Source of the DNA: a virus
Length of the DNA stretch: 49,547 nucleotides
IMG/VR virus record: IMGVR_UViG_3300002137_000213
Coordinates: 1 to 49,547 of that record
Strand: one strand, 5' to 3'
The first letter of the stretch is position 1. Each line of letters opens with the position of its first letter. This document shows, in pieces, positions 1-10,300 of the stretch. The notes beneath the pieces are model-generated. The model was given only the letters and a program-made list of their open reading frames with translations, ran no database searches and was not told the origin of the DNA. The translations under genes were made by a program, and so were the position numbers.

Positions 1-960
1 ACCGCCATCTACGACGGCGTAAATCCTAGCGTTATCAAGTCAGTTCAGGCTGACGTTACCGCCCTCGAAGGCGAGGTGTTTAATGCTGACGGGACGGCAA
101 AACTTGCAACAGGAACGGCGCTTTCTGCATTAACAAATACAGTAACAGCAATCTATGACGGAGAGGAGCCTAGCGTTATCAAGTCAGTTCAGGCTGACAT
201 TACTGACCTCGAAGGCGAGGTGTTTAATGCTGACGGGACGGCAAAACTTGCAACAGGAACAGCGCTTTCTGCATTAACAAATGCAGTAACAGCAATCTAC
301 GACGGAGAAGAGCCTAGCCTTGTAAGTAGCGTCCAGCAAGATGTTAGCGCTCTTAGTGCCGAGGTGTTTAATGCTGACGGTACTGTAAAGCTGGCAACGG
401 GTTCCGCCCTTAATTCCTTGCGCTCTGACCTTGAGGTGGTATACAACGGCGATAACCCGAGCATTATAACGACGGCGCAGTCAGATATTGCCAGCCTTGA
501 AGGCGCAGTCTTTGACGAGAGCGGAGTAAAGCTTGCTACAAACACAGCGTTAGCTGGTCTCACTCAAAGTGTTGAGGCGATATACGACGGTGTAAACCCA
601 AGTCTCGTTAAAACAGCGCAATCTGACATTACGGCTTTAAACAGTGCCGTTTTCGATGCAGCCGGAGTGAAGCTTGCTACCGTGGATGCCCTTAGCGAAC
701 TGACGCAAGATGTCGAGGTTATATACGACGGCGTCAACCCAAGCTTAATAAAGACAGAGCAAGCGAGGATAGACGTCTTAAGGGCTGATGTGTTCAATGA
801 AGACGGCACGTCTCGCCTTGTAACAGGTGCTGCGTTCAGCGGACTAACTAATAATGTCTTGGCTATCTATGATCCCTCTGGTGAGCCGAGCCTGCTAAAG
901 ACAGTACAAGGCTCGATCACTGCTCTTAATGGAGCTATGTTTGACGATACAGGAACTGTC
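1..960 (+). repeat. Tandem 144-bp (48-codon) repeats inside the tail gene
   Basis: The ATCTA[CT]GACGG motif recurs at 7, 151 and 295, and equivalent codons at 439, giving an exact 144-bp period. It then becomes 141 bp, one codon lost, at 580. About 100 bp starting at 64 and at 208 differ at only a few positions, so these two copies duplicated recently while the downstream copies are diverged. Confidence 0.85.
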
Positions 961-3024
961 AAGGTTGCCGAAGCAGTAGCGGTAAGCCAACTGCAAACCG
1001 AAGTGTGGGGGGATGGGGTCACCCCAACTGGCGCGACCAGCTCTAGAATCGACACCCTTGGTGCCTCCCTTAATCACCCCACGTCAGGGCTTAGTGCTAC
1101 GGCTAACGCCGTATCGCTGATTACCACAGAAGTCTGGGGGGATGGTGTAACGCCATCAGCGGGCACGTCTAAAGTTGACACTATAACCTCCGCGATTTTT
1201 GCCGAAGATGGAACGCTCAAACTTGCAGATGCAGAGGCGTTTAGCATACTCAATACGGAAGTTTTCGGGTCTGGAGGTGCGTCAACGTCGAGGATTGACG
1301 GTCTTTTTGCTGAAGTGTTTTCTGCTGACGGAACGTCGCGACTAGGAACAGCGGCAGCGCTGGACACGTTAAGCGCTCAGATCAATGACGAAGGTGGTCT
1401 AGCGTCCAAAGTTACATCACTTGGCGCTGAAATGTTTTCAACAACCGGCGCTTTAAAGCTAGCAACTGCTTCTGACCTAAATTCCGTTAGGACTGAGGTG
1501 TTTCCTAATGGAACCGCCAATGCGTCTAGGCTGTCTCAGCTTTCGTCGGCGGTATGGTCTGGCGGCAATCCTGCCAGCGGGGTTCTTTTAGCTTCGGCAG
1601 ACTTTGTGTCCAATATCAATACTGCCGTCTTCGGGAGTGAGACTGGACAACAAGCATCAGCAAACAAGATTGATACGCTTCAGGTTGTAGTGACAGGCGC
1701 AGATGGAGTTAGCGGATTAAAGGGCAGCATTCAGACAACTCAAGATATCGTGTCTGGAGCAAACGGGCTTACAAGCCAGTATACAGTAAAGATCGACTCA
1801 GGAACTGGAGCTGTCAGCGGATTCGGTCTATCTTCAACCCCAAATGGCAGTGGAAATACCACGTCAGCCTTTATAGTGGAAGCCGATAGGTTTGCAATTA
1901 TAAATCCAAACGCATCGCCAATATCCAATTCTAACAGCCCGCCGTCCTCATTGGTGCCGTTCCAATATACGGCGTATCAAGCACCATCGGCAGCTAATGG
2001 GTTTAATGCGATTCCAGCGGGGGTATACATTGACGCGGCGTTTATTAAAAACGCCTCTATAACCACAGCGCAAATAGCAAAAGCAACAGTCGACTTTCTT
2101 AACGTTACTGGAACGCTGAGTGCGAACAAAATAGAAGGCGGTTCGATTGACACAAGCCTACTAAATATTGACGGTGTTTCGCTGACGTCGGAAAATGGTG
2201 CTTTGAGGGTTCGCAATATCAACGCGAGCCTAATTAACGCGGGCACACTTAACTGTGACTTGATTGACGTTGAGGAGTTGCGAGTCAATAAGATCACAGG
2301 TCCAATCACCACAATGATTCCGTTTAAAATGGCGGCACCATTACTGATCACAATTCCCGCTTATGGGACTCAATTGCTCTGGGCTGGGGTTATCCCCGCA
2401 AACAATTCCGACGTACAAAAGAAGCCGTATTTGTCCGCGACAGGATGGGGGGTTTTTGAAAACAACGATGTGTACAGGATTGAGTTATGGATGCGAGCCA
2501 ATGAAGCGCAGGCAGTTAACCAGAGCCTTGGGACAGTTGTAAGCACGCAGGTGATTACCGGTGCGGGTATCGGGTACACCTATTCGTATAACCAGTTTAA
2601 AGTTGCAGGGGATAAGACGGCGCTTGCCGGATTTGGGAAAAATCTGCTTAGAAATAACACAACACTAAAAGGCGTCGTATCCTCGTCAACATACGACCCA
2701 GGAACAGGGCAAACCAATATAGTCTACACCCCAAGCAACACGTCTAGTCTGATTGCCACGGGAGAGCTAATGTATGTGGAAGCCCAGTCAGTTGGATTCG
2801 TAAGGGTGAATGATTCTTTCTTCCGTGCGCCTTTTGACTATCATCCCCATCAATTCACAATCACGGGAGGGTTGGACTACCCAACAGATGCGTCGGTGGA
2901 CGTTGAAATACGCATGGCGCTATATAGTTCAAATATGTACTTCATCCCGTCCAACCAGACAGCTAAGACTTGGGCGTTGGACAGAATATACGACCTTGAA
3001 GGCGTTTTAATGAGTATAAAATAA
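1..3024 (+). CDS. Tail-tip/host-specificity (J-like) or tail fibre protein, C-terminal part
   Basis: The frame is open from base 1 with no start, so this is the 3' part of a longer gene (at least 1007 residues here). The first ~640 residues are tandem repeats of about 48 residues with the recurring pattern IYDG..PS, Q.DI..L and VFN.DGT.KLATG, later degenerating into VWGDGVTP variants. After these comes a J-type C-terminal segment: AFIVEADRFAII, then GVYIDAAFIKNASITTAQIAKATVDFLNVTGTLSANKIEGG split by loops, as in the C-terminal region of lambda-J-like tail proteins. The end is beta-rich and probably receptor-proximal. It overlaps the next gene by one base (TAATG). A J-type module in a phage otherwise lacking siphovirus tail genes is odd; it may simply be a long podoviral fibre. 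Confidence 0.75.
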   Translation, partial: TAIYDGVNPSVIKSVQADVTALEGEVFNADGTAKLATGTALSALTNTVTAIYDGEEPSVIKSVQADITDLEGEVFNADGTAKLATGTALSALTNAVTAIYDGEEPSLVSSVQQDVSALSAEVFNADGTVKLATGSALNSLRSDLEVVYNGDNPSIITTAQSDIASLEGAVFDESGVKLATNTALAGLTQSVEAIYDGVNPSLVKTAQSDITALNSAVFDAAGVKLATVDALSELTQDVEVIYDGVNPSLIKTEQARIDVLRADVFNEDGTSRLVTGAAFSGLTNNVLAIYDPSGEPSLLKTVQGSITALNGAMFDDTGTVKVAEAVAVSQLQTEVWGDGVTPTGATSSRIDTLGASLNHPTSGLSATANAVSLITTEVWGDGVTPSAGTSKVDTITSAIFAEDGTLKLADAEAFSILNTEVFGSGGASTSRIDGLFAEVFSADGTSRLGTAAALDTLSAQINDEGGLASKVTSLGAEMFSTTGALKLATASDLNSVRTEVFPNGTANASRLSQLSSAVWSGGNPASGVLLASADFVSNINTAVFGSETGQQASANKIDTLQVVVTGADGVSGLKGSIQTTQDIVSGANGLTSQYTVKIDSGTGAVSGFGLSSTPNGSGNTTSAFIVEADRFAIINPNASPISNSNSPPSSLVPFQYTAYQAPSAANGFNAIPAGVYIDAAFIKNASITTAQIAKATVDFLNVTGTLSANKIEGGSIDTSLLNIDGVSLTSENGALRVRNINASLINAGTLNCDLIDVEELRVNKITGPITTMIPFKMAAPLLITIPAYGTQLLWAGVIPANNSDVQKKPYLSATGWGVFENNDVYRIELWMRANEAQAVNQSLGTVVSTQVITGAGIGYTYSYNQFKVAGDKTALAGFGKNLLRNNTTLKGVVSSSTYDPGTGQTNIVYTPSNTSSLIATGELMYVEAQSVGFVRVNDSFFRAPFDYHPHQFTITGGLDYPTDASVDVEIRMALYSSNMYFIPSNQTAKTWALDRIYDLEGVLMSIK

Positions 3025-3377
3025 TGAGCTTCCAATACGTTAAATTTAACACCGAAACAAACGAGATAGCGGCAGGACCCCAAGAGGGCATGGCGGGGCA
3101 AGAGGGATGGTACAGTTACATCCCGCTTCAGAACCGAGGTCTGAGAGATCCTGTGGCTTATTCCATGGTCAATCAAGATGGCACCCCATTCGTTGTACAG
3201 GTCTTAACCGGTGAAACAGAGGAGCAAAGCTGGCAGGAAACTAGAGCTTTGTCATACCCGAAAATAGTGGAGCAGCTAGACAAGTTGTACCACGACATTG
3301 AGTCCGGCACGCTTGACCAGACAGGGCAGTTTTTCCTTTCTATTCATGAGGTTAAGGCAACCAACCCTAAGACTTAA
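3024..3377 (+). CDS. Small tail-associated protein, possible fibre assembly chaperone
   Basis: 117 residues, starting on the TAATG overlap with the fibre gene, so translation is probably coupled. The central RALSYPKIVEQLDKLYHDIESG resembles the YPS..EQLD.L..DI motif common in small proteins encoded directly after phage tail fibres, some of which act as fibre assembly chaperones. No enzymatic motif is visible. Its position immediately after the receptor-binding gene supports the tail role; the chaperone assignment is inference. Confidence 0.5.
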   Translation: MSFQYVKFNTETNEIAAGPQEGMAGQEGWYSYIPLQNRGLRDPVAYSMVNQDGTPFVVQVLTGETEEQSWQETRALSYPKIVEQLDKLYHDIESGTLDQTGQFFLSIHEVKATNPKT

Positions 3378-3563
3378 TCCTTATTTTATTTATGTTTTTG
3401 CTTGATTTTACAGTATCATAGAGGTACTAGATTTGGGTCGACCGTTCGGTCGTCTCTCACACGGAAGCCTGCTAGGCAATGCCTAACGAGGTCACTTCAA
3501 GCCACTCGCGCCTAGCGAACACGGCTTAAGACATAACAACATTTATACAGGACTGGTGTCTTT
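3378..3563 (+). ncRNA. Structured intergenic region, candidate leader or small RNA
   Basis: This is the only sizeable gap between the two virion gene blocks on this side. An AT-rich stretch at 3378-3420 is followed by dense inverted repeats. CGACC/GGTCG closes a GTTC loop at 3439-3452. TAGGC/GCCTA lies at 3473-3485. A compound hairpin AAGCC/GGCTT with inner TCGC/GCGA spans 3499-3527, its loop (GCCTA) complementary to TAGGC at 3473. GCCT at 3467 can also pair with AGGC at 3474, so several pairings are mutually exclusive. A weak promoter-like pair TTGATT (3402) and TACTAG (3425) with 17-bp spacing precedes it. No named RNA family is recognised. Confidence 0.4.
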
Positions 3564-4028
3564 ATGCCTTGCATTTTGCGTGCTCCAACGGCGGCTGATT
3601 TTCCTCAAATCGACAGCCTTGGACGATGGTTTCAAGAGAACAGCTTGTATGAAGATTGCGGATGGTCCAGTGCTAAAGCGTTCCATTGGGTGCGGGAGGG
3701 CGAAAAATCCGACTCCTCCACCTTCATGGTAGTTGCTGAAGAAGACGGCATTATCGTCGGGTTCTTTCTTGGCAACATCGTTGAGTATTTCTTCTCGGAA
3801 AAGATTTTAGCTCAAGACCTAGTTTTGGTGTTTAAGCCTAGTTACAGAGATGGTATCGGTGATCACATTAGGACAATGATCGGCAATTTTTGTAATTGGG
3901 CGGAACAAAAAAATGCCCACGAAGTTTGCATTGGTATCACAAGCGGCATAGCCGGTAGTGGGTACGGGAAGCTAATAAAGCGTCTTGGCTTCAGTGAGGT
4001 CGGGACAATAATGAAACGAGAGGTATAA
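3564..4028 (+). CDS. GNAT-family N-acetyltransferase
   Basis: 154 residues. The N-terminus (ILRAPTAADFPQIDSL) is the typical first strand and helix of GNAT enzymes. FMVVAEEDGIIVGFFLG is the beta hairpin before the acetyl-CoA site, and YRDGIGDHIRTMIGNFCNWA the loop and helix equivalent to motif A. The C-terminal GYGKLIKRLGFSEVGTIMKREV is the usual final strand pair. Such genes are common among phage virion genes; their substrates are generally unknown. It follows the structured 3378-3563 region, so it could be controlled by it. Confidence 0.8.
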   Translation: MPCILRAPTAADFPQIDSLGRWFQENSLYEDCGWSSAKAFHWVREGEKSDSSTFMVVAEEDGIIVGFFLGNIVEYFFSEKILAQDLVLVFKPSYRDGIGDHIRTMIGNFCNWAEQKNAHEVCIGITSGIAGSGYGKLIKRLGFSEVGTIMKREV

Positions 4029-4030
4029 GT

Positions 4031-4600
4031 ATGTGTGGTGGCGGCGGTGGTGATGACCCTAAAGAAATGGAAAGTAAGTTAGCGCTGGCAGAACAGGCAG
4101 CAAATGCGCTTCAAAGGTACGGTTCGACATTCGTTCCTCTGGAGAATGCTTACATCCAAGACACGTTAAATCAGTTTGGGCAGCCTGCATATGATCGATC
4201 AATGGCGGCAGCTACTACGCAGACCGCAGGCATCTACGAAGGCGGTCTGAGGGACTTGAACAGGGGCGCTTTCAATCGCGGCTTTGACCCGATGTCTGGC
4301 GCGTTCCAAGGAGAGTCAAACGCTCTGAGATCGGCGCAAGCAAGAGGCATGGGCTTGGCTGGTGCTGACGCTGGATTGGGCAACACCGATGCAGCTTACC
4401 AAGGCTTGGCAAACGTCATCAAGATGGGTCAAGGGCTTCAGACCGACGCAGTATCAGGCAACATCGAAAGGCTTCAATCAAGCGTCGATAGAGCTGGATC
4501 GCAAGCTGAAAGAGACTTTGCCCGATCATCCAGCATACAAAACATCGCGGGTACTGCCGTTGGTATGGGCGCTAGATATGGCTTGGGAGGTGGAGGCTAA
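4031..4600 (+). CDS. Probable internal virion protein
   Basis: 189 residues, beginning MCGGGGGDDPKEME and ending in a glycine run (YGLGGGG). The middle is Ala/Gly/Gln-rich and predicted helical. The RBS GAGAGG lies 8 bases before the ATG. It heads a cluster of overlapping genes (TAATG junctions) leading to the giant polyvalent protein. This is the position of internal or ejection proteins in T7-like and related phages, so an internal virion role is inferred from context; no enzymatic motif is seen. Confidence 0.45.
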   Translation: MCGGGGGDDPKEMESKLALAEQAANALQRYGSTFVPLENAYIQDTLNQFGQPAYDRSMAAATTQTAGIYEGGLRDLNRGAFNRGFDPMSGAFQGESNALRSAQARGMGLAGADAGLGNTDAAYQGLANVIKMGQGLQTDAVSGNIERLQSSVDRAGSQAERDFARSSSIQNIAGTAVGMGARYGLGGGG

Positions 4601-5160
4601 TGTTCAACTTCGATTTTGATCAATATCTAAGAATGCTTGACCCTAGTGTTTCTAATCAGGTTCAGAGCTTTTACTTCCCCAACCCTGAGAACGACGCCAA
4701 TCGCGGAGTGCCACAGTACACAGGTCAGAACTACAACGCCTACTCAAACATCAATCCCAACAAGTACCGAGGAATGGACAAGAGAGATAACCCCGGAGAT
4801 AAGTTGTACGCCGATCTTATTCGAGCGCAAACGCGGGACTACAACGCAAGGTTTGCGCCCGTTGAAAACTTCATGGCGAACGAGATCACCGCAACTGGAA
4901 CAAGGTCTCTTGCTGGAGACCTGTCTCGCACCAGAGGTTCTGTAATGGATCAAGGCGCGAACGTTCAGGGCATGACTAACCGAGCCAATGAGCGCTTCGG
5001 ACTGGCTGGCAACTCGTCTGTCGGGTCTGGTCAGGGTCAGGTCTCTGCATTGGTTGGAGGACTTAACGATACCAAGCTTCGGGATCAGGATCGCCGGACG
5101 AGCCTGTTGACAGGATCGCTTAGCGGGATATCTCAAAAAGCTAGAGGAGTGGGCAAATAA
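4600..5160 (+). CDS. Hypothetical virion-cluster protein
   Basis: 186 residues, start overlapping the preceding stop (TAATG). It is rich in Asn, Arg, Gly and Gln, e.g. GQNYNAYSNINPNKYRGMD and a helical second half with repeated R/Q/S/G segments. It shares a general composition with the gene before it, including helices interrupted by glycine. No recognised fold. The coupled position between two other low-complexity proteins suggests a virion component. Confidence 0.45.
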   Translation: MFNFDFDQYLRMLDPSVSNQVQSFYFPNPENDANRGVPQYTGQNYNAYSNINPNKYRGMDKRDNPGDKLYADLIRAQTRDYNARFAPVENFMANEITATGTRSLAGDLSRTRGSVMDQGANVQGMTNRANERFGLAGNSSVGSGQGQVSALVGGLNDTKLRDQDRRTSLLTGSLSGISQKARGVGK

Positions 5161-5816
5161 TGACAATGCTGGCAGCCGGTTACGGGCTTAGAAACGTAGC
5201 GAATAGAGGTTTGTCGGCAGTCGCTAAGGCTGAAAGTGTCGAGAATCAGCAACGACTCGCAATTGAAACGGCTAAGCAGCAGCAGCAGACGCAGACACTC
5301 GGGACCGTTGGTGGCATAGGCGCGATGTACGGGCTGAATAAATATCAAAAGGTTAAGGATGTTAAAGGCGCATTTTCTGCGATCAAGCCACCTGTCGCCG
5401 AATCAAAGCTTTCCACCAGCCTTGCCAGCTCGGGAGCGCCTGTCGCAGAAGGTGCAGCAGTTGCTGCTGACGTAGGAGCGGTAGGCTCAATTGCTACGCC
5501 AGTCGCAGAGGGTGCCGCAGTTATAGCTGACGTCGGTGCCGCAGGCGCAGTTGCCGCCGAAGCAGGCGCAGTAGGCACAGTCGCTGCTGAAGCGGGTGCA
5601 GTAGGTGCTGTCGCGGCAGAAGCCGGTGCAGTAGGTGCAGCAGGAGCGGGAGCAGCAGGAGCAGCCGGAGCAGGAGCCGTTGCCGCTGAAGCAGGCGCAG
5701 CAACAGCAGCCGCAGCAGGCAGCTCAAGTAGTGCTATAGCAGCACTATCAACGTTGGCAGCCCCAGTCGCAATCGGCTTGGGCGTTGCATTCTTGTTAAA
5801 AAAGTTATTCGACTAG
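5160..5816 (+). CDS. Ala/Gly/Val-repeat virion-cluster protein with hydrophobic C-terminus
   Basis: 218 residues. The first third is an ordinary helix (RLAIETAKQQQQTQ). Residues ~90-190 consist of imperfect repeats of the VAAEAGAVGA type, encoded by direct DNA repeats around 5440-5710. The end (APVAIGLGVAFLLKKLFD) is a short hydrophobic stretch with a lysine pair, which could be membrane-active. Such alanine-rich membrane-tropic proteins fit an ejection-complex role, which is inference from composition and position. Confidence 0.45.
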   Translation: MTMLAAGYGLRNVANRGLSAVAKAESVENQQRLAIETAKQQQQTQTLGTVGGIGAMYGLNKYQKVKDVKGAFSAIKPPVAESKLSTSLASSGAPVAEGAAVAADVGAVGSIATPVAEGAAVIADVGAAGAVAAEAGAVGTVAAEAGAVGAVAAEAGAVGAAGAGAAGAAGAGAVAAEAGAATAAAAGSSSSAIAALSTLAAPVAIGLGVAFLLKKLFD

Positions 5817-5825
5817 GTATTTATT

Positions 5826-7355
5826 ATGGCTATAAATAATTACAGCGGGTTTGCGGACGGCTTTACCTCTGGGTTTGGTCTTATGGGTTCGTACCAAGAC
5901 TCGCAGCAGAAAAAGAAGCAGGAGAAGTTAGACACCGAATACCGAAACAGCGAAAGCAAAAAAGCTCAGGCAAATTCTGACAGAACCTTTCAGCAAACAG
6001 CGGATACCAATGAAAGAGAATTTGATCTAAAGACAAAAGAGTCTGACCGGAATTTTGGGCTTTTGGATCGCAAAACAAAGACCGAAGAGACTGAAGCAAA
6101 GGCTAGGCGGGTTGCTGCTGATGCCGCAGTCATCCGTGCCGAAGCCGCGAATAACCCACTTAGCCTTGAAGGCATGAGGATTAAGGCTGAAACAGCTAGG
6201 CTCGCCGAGCAAACGAAGGAGGCGGAAAGGGCGAGAGTGCAAGCAGAAAGTCAGACAAAGCGGTTTACGGATGCGAAGTTATTAAACGGGCTATGGGAAC
6301 GTGCCAGTGCTGGCGCTAGCGGCAACTTTTCAAATGAAGATTTGATGAAAACGTATCAGGAGATGTTAAGTCTGGAAGGTAGCGGACTCTTTGACGCTAA
6401 CGTTGCCGTGCAAAGGTCAGCAGCAAACGCCGGAAAAGTAATTGGTAGTTTTTTCCAGAGGTTCTCTAATGGCGAAGACGTTGACATCCGAAGAGATACT
6501 CCAACAAGGGTGGCGCTTACTCAGACGCTTGGTCTTGCTAGTTCACCTTTGATAGGGACGCGGTTAGACGAGACTTTTGTTAACGCGCCAGAACGGATGA
6601 GAAAAGGTGACTGGCAGGTGAATGGCATGGCGATGTGGGACGCAACAGCCAGTGAAGGCAATCTATCTGGACTGTTAGTCGTTGAGGTAGAGGACGTAAA
6701 CGATCCGACACAAACAAGCTATTATTTTCCTGACTTGACGGCAGGCAGATCCTCTAGCAGCAATAGGTACGGGGTTGACATGAAAGATGCCACCCAAGCC
6801 GTGGCGGGTGCAGCTCACATGTTTACACAGGTCGGACCAGTAATGTCTGGCATGGCGAGGCAGGCGGCAATTTATGCGAAATATGGCGACGAGAAGGGCG
6901 ACAACGGCGTAAAAACCTATAATGAGGCGGTAGAATCCCGTGTTCAGAAGAACCTATATGCTCTCAAGAGTGGAGGCAGCACTTCAAATATGCTGGGCTT
7001 AGACCCAGATATTGCCAACATGCCATCAGGACAATCGCTAACTCCAGATCAAGTGAGCCGTATGCGCTCAAACATCGAAGAGGAGCTTTTATTCCCGAAC
7101 AAAATCGATCATTTGATCACAAGAGCCGAGAGGTGGGTGGTTGCTGCTGAAGAAAAGCTAAAGGCTGCACCAATCAGTTTTGGGGACAAAGGGAAAGGCG
7201 GAATGACCCTTGGGGATGTTATACCTGATGCAGGATGGAACCCGAGGATAGTCGCAAATCTAGCGTCGTTTTTTGGTAAGGACGGCAAGCTAGAAGATCC
7301 AGAAGCATTCAAAACAGAAATGAAGAAGTTGGGCTATCCACTGGACGCAAAATAG
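5826..7355 (+). CDS. Probable internal/ejection virion protein, coiled-coil N-terminus
   Basis: 509 residues, ATG preceded by AGG in CTAGGTATTTATT. The N-terminal ~150 residues are strongly charged and coiled-coil-like (KKKQEKLDTEYRNSESK and later RAEAANNPLSLEGMRIKAE). The rest is mixed with no catalytic motif seen. It directly precedes the 3017-residue protein with nine bases between them, as internal core proteins precede the giant ejection protein in other podoviruses. Function is assigned from context only. Confidence 0.45.
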   Translation: MAINNYSGFADGFTSGFGLMGSYQDSQQKKKQEKLDTEYRNSESKKAQANSDRTFQQTADTNEREFDLKTKESDRNFGLLDRKTKTEETEAKARRVAADAAVIRAEAANNPLSLEGMRIKAETARLAEQTKEAERARVQAESQTKRFTDAKLLNGLWERASAGASGNFSNEDLMKTYQEMLSLEGSGLFDANVAVQRSAANAGKVIGSFFQRFSNGEDVDIRRDTPTRVALTQTLGLASSPLIGTRLDETFVNAPERMRKGDWQVNGMAMWDATASEGNLSGLLVVEVEDVNDPTQTSYYFPDLTAGRSSSSNRYGVDMKDATQAVAGAAHMFTQVGPVMSGMARQAAIYAKYGDEKGDNGVKTYNEAVESRVQKNLYALKSGGSTSNMLGLDPDIANMPSGQSLTPDQVSRMRSNIEEELLFPNKIDHLITRAERWVVAAEEKLKAAPISFGDKGKGGMTLGDVIPDAGWNPRIVANLASFFGKDGKLEDPEAFKTEMKKLGYPLDAK

Positions 7356-7364
7356 GAATAAATA

Positions 7365-10300
7365 ATGCCCATTACCTCCGGCAAGTTGTATGACAAAGCA
7401 GCATATTGGGATGAGTTCTATGGGGATGGAAAGCCTCCTGCCCCGTTAAGCATAGACCTTCCGAGCGACAACTCGGGCAGCGATATGAACGACTTCAGCA
7501 AGGGTCTCTATGCTGGGGGCAATCAGATGCAAGCTCTCGGCAGCGGGCTAGTTGCCGCATACGGTTCGGTAACTGACAACGAGGACCTTCTTCAATCGGG
7601 CATGGAAGATTACGTCCGCAACATGAATGAGGCGAAATCCTACTCTGGCGCTGTTGTTAATTTTACAGACATTGGCTCGGCGAAAGATGCTGGAAGCTGG
7701 ATGGCGTATTCGCTAGGCACGCTGGTCCCTGATATCGCACTAATGATAGGCACAGGCGGAGTTGGTGGAGCAATAGCTAAGCAGGCAGTTACGCAGGGCG
7801 CAAAAGCATTTGCTGAAGCTCTGGCGAAACAGGGGGCGGAGGAGTTTGTTAAAGCTGGATTGGAAAAGGACGCGGCTGAATACATTGCAAAAGAGGCGGC
7901 AGCGAAAGTCATCCAAGCTAAAGCCGCAAAAGCAGCAGCAGTAACGGGGTTAGCCACCAGCGCAGTCGGCTCTGGACTTCAGGGGACAGGCGGCTCGTTT
8001 GCGGAAATCTTACAGCAGACCGGTGTTGAAGCTCCGTTTGCTGCGCTGGGTGTTGGTGTTGCTACTGGTGCGCTAGATGCCTTGCCGTTTATTAGGGTTT
8101 TTGACGGCATGTTTCCGGCAACTGCAAAGAAAGACTTTCAGGAGTTTATTGCCAGCCGTCTAGTCGACAATGCCCCGTGGAAAATACAAGCTCTCAAAGA
8201 CCTCATGGTGATCGGAGGTGCAGAGGTTGGCACCGAAGTGCTTCAAGCGCTCATTGAGCGTGACGCTATCACTTGGGTCAACAACAATTACGGCGAAGGT
8301 CCAGCGAAAGAGTACGGTCAGTTGCTAACGACAGAAGATGGTCGTCGCCAGTTGGTCAATGTGGCAGCGGTATCTTTGCTTGGCGGTACAGCGATTGCCG
8401 CGCCAACTATTGCAGCAAAGAAAGTCACAGGGCGGTACGACCGAGAAGTCAATTACGGCGACGATGCAAAGGTAGTTAGGACTGATACCGGCAGGGACCC
8501 TGAGTTTAGATCCAAGATAGAAGAGGTGCTCAATTTTTACGAGGACCCTGCCAATCAAGGCAAGACTCGGGTTGGTGACGAGGTCCAAAGTGAACGCCCT
8601 GTCGATCCCGTTACTGGCGAACTAGCCATAACATGGAATAAGGATGGCGCTCTAGACCCGAATACTAACCGTCCTTACATGCAAGAACAGACAAGCCAAG
8701 CGACAACTATAGGCGCTGACGCTTCAGAAGCCCCCGTAAATATCACGGAGGGAGCACTGCCAGCCGATCAGCAAAATTCAGCGGTCGGGGAAATACAACA
8801 ACCCCAAACTCAAGAATCATTGAGTACGGTTGTAGTGCCAGAAGCCAAGACACCATACGGTCCAGAGCATAGGTTCGACGCGCCACTCTCTGACGTTGCC
8901 ACTCCATACCAAGAGCAGCTATTACAGTTGTCTATTGTAGCGGCTACCCCAGAGGCGCAAGACCCCAGCAACCTCGACGTTGTTGTTGAGGCAATAGACC
9001 AAGATGACGTTGACAGGATATTCGATAGAAATGCGTCACTGATGATTCAAACGCCAGACCGCCCTAAAGGGAAAAGTCTGCCAACTATAGAAGAAGCGTT
9101 CGGCACTGAAGCGACCACTGTGACTAATGCGGTTGCAGGCGTCATGGCGGATCTAAGCGCTAGCGGCGTCCCCAAGCTGTTTATGGACAAGGTGACAGGG
9201 GTCTACGTTCATGATGATGCTGATGTAGAGGCACCGGCTATGACCGGTCAGCGCAGTAGGGGCGTGTCGTTTAGCCGGAGTCTTATTGGAGAGTCATTAC
9301 AGGGCGGTGACAAGCTAAGCGAGATGGCGTGGAGTATGACGCACGAAGTCTACCACGCGGCAGATTTCGACATGAACCTAAGCTCAAAGAACAAAGCTTT
9401 TGGTATGGAGATTAGTGATGAGGCTAGCGAGCCTAGCGTTGCCATGGGCGGTATCATGCGGGAGTTGTTTAACAACTGGCTTGACCAAACCCCAACAGGT
9501 AAGCGGTTCAACTATCCTTTCAATGACCTACAATCTGATATTCTGGACACGACAAAACCCAATGGCGGGCTAAATGCCAGATATCGTCAGGAGGTGTTTG
9601 CTCAGCTTGGCGCACTGTTCCACTCGAACCCTAAAGAGCTTCAAGCCGCTGCTCCATTGGCGTACAATTATATTAAGCAGGTTCGAGATGCGAATTTAAA
9701 GACAGCAAAACCCCCAGAGGTTATCAATGAAACTAGTGAAAATCCCCGCCCCGCCGACACCTCCCAACCTACAGGCATATCAGGACAAGTTCGGGCACCG
9801 CCAGTCGCCGGAAGCGACACGGGCGTACAGCCCAGATCAACTAGACCAGATGGCGAAGGAAGCGTTGTCCAAGGGCGAGCCGATACCCCTGTGGAGGGAT
9901 CGCCACAAGACACGACTGGGCAACGTCAACGACCAGATGTACAAAGATCTCCAGTAGCGGCAGAGTCGTCACGTACCGAGGTAATCCTCAAGGCTACTGA
10001 TAAGAAACCCACATTTAAGAAGGCAGATAACTGGGATGATACCGGCGAGCAGATCATCACGTTTGCCGATGGTGATCGCTACACAGTCTACTTTGACGAT
10101 GATGCGGCGGAGGCTGGCGCAGAGCAGTGGTACACCTCTGCTGACGGAACGTTTACTGGCGCTGAAGAGCTGCTGGGTCAGACCAAGGCAGAGACAATTA
10201 CTGCCTTGCAGGAACACCGCGAAAAATTATTAGCCGCCGGAAAAAATTCATACAACACCCCACTTGACCCTCAGGTAGGGAGAGAAACCTCCTTCAAAGC

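Noticed and set aside
3431-3530. tRNA or glutamine-riboswitch-like element
   Set aside because: No cloverleaf with CCA/T-loop consensus, and the glnA motif order is not matched.
5440-5710. CRISPR-like array suggested by repeats
   Set aside because: Repeats are short Ala/Gly codon repeats within a coding frame, without spacer structure.
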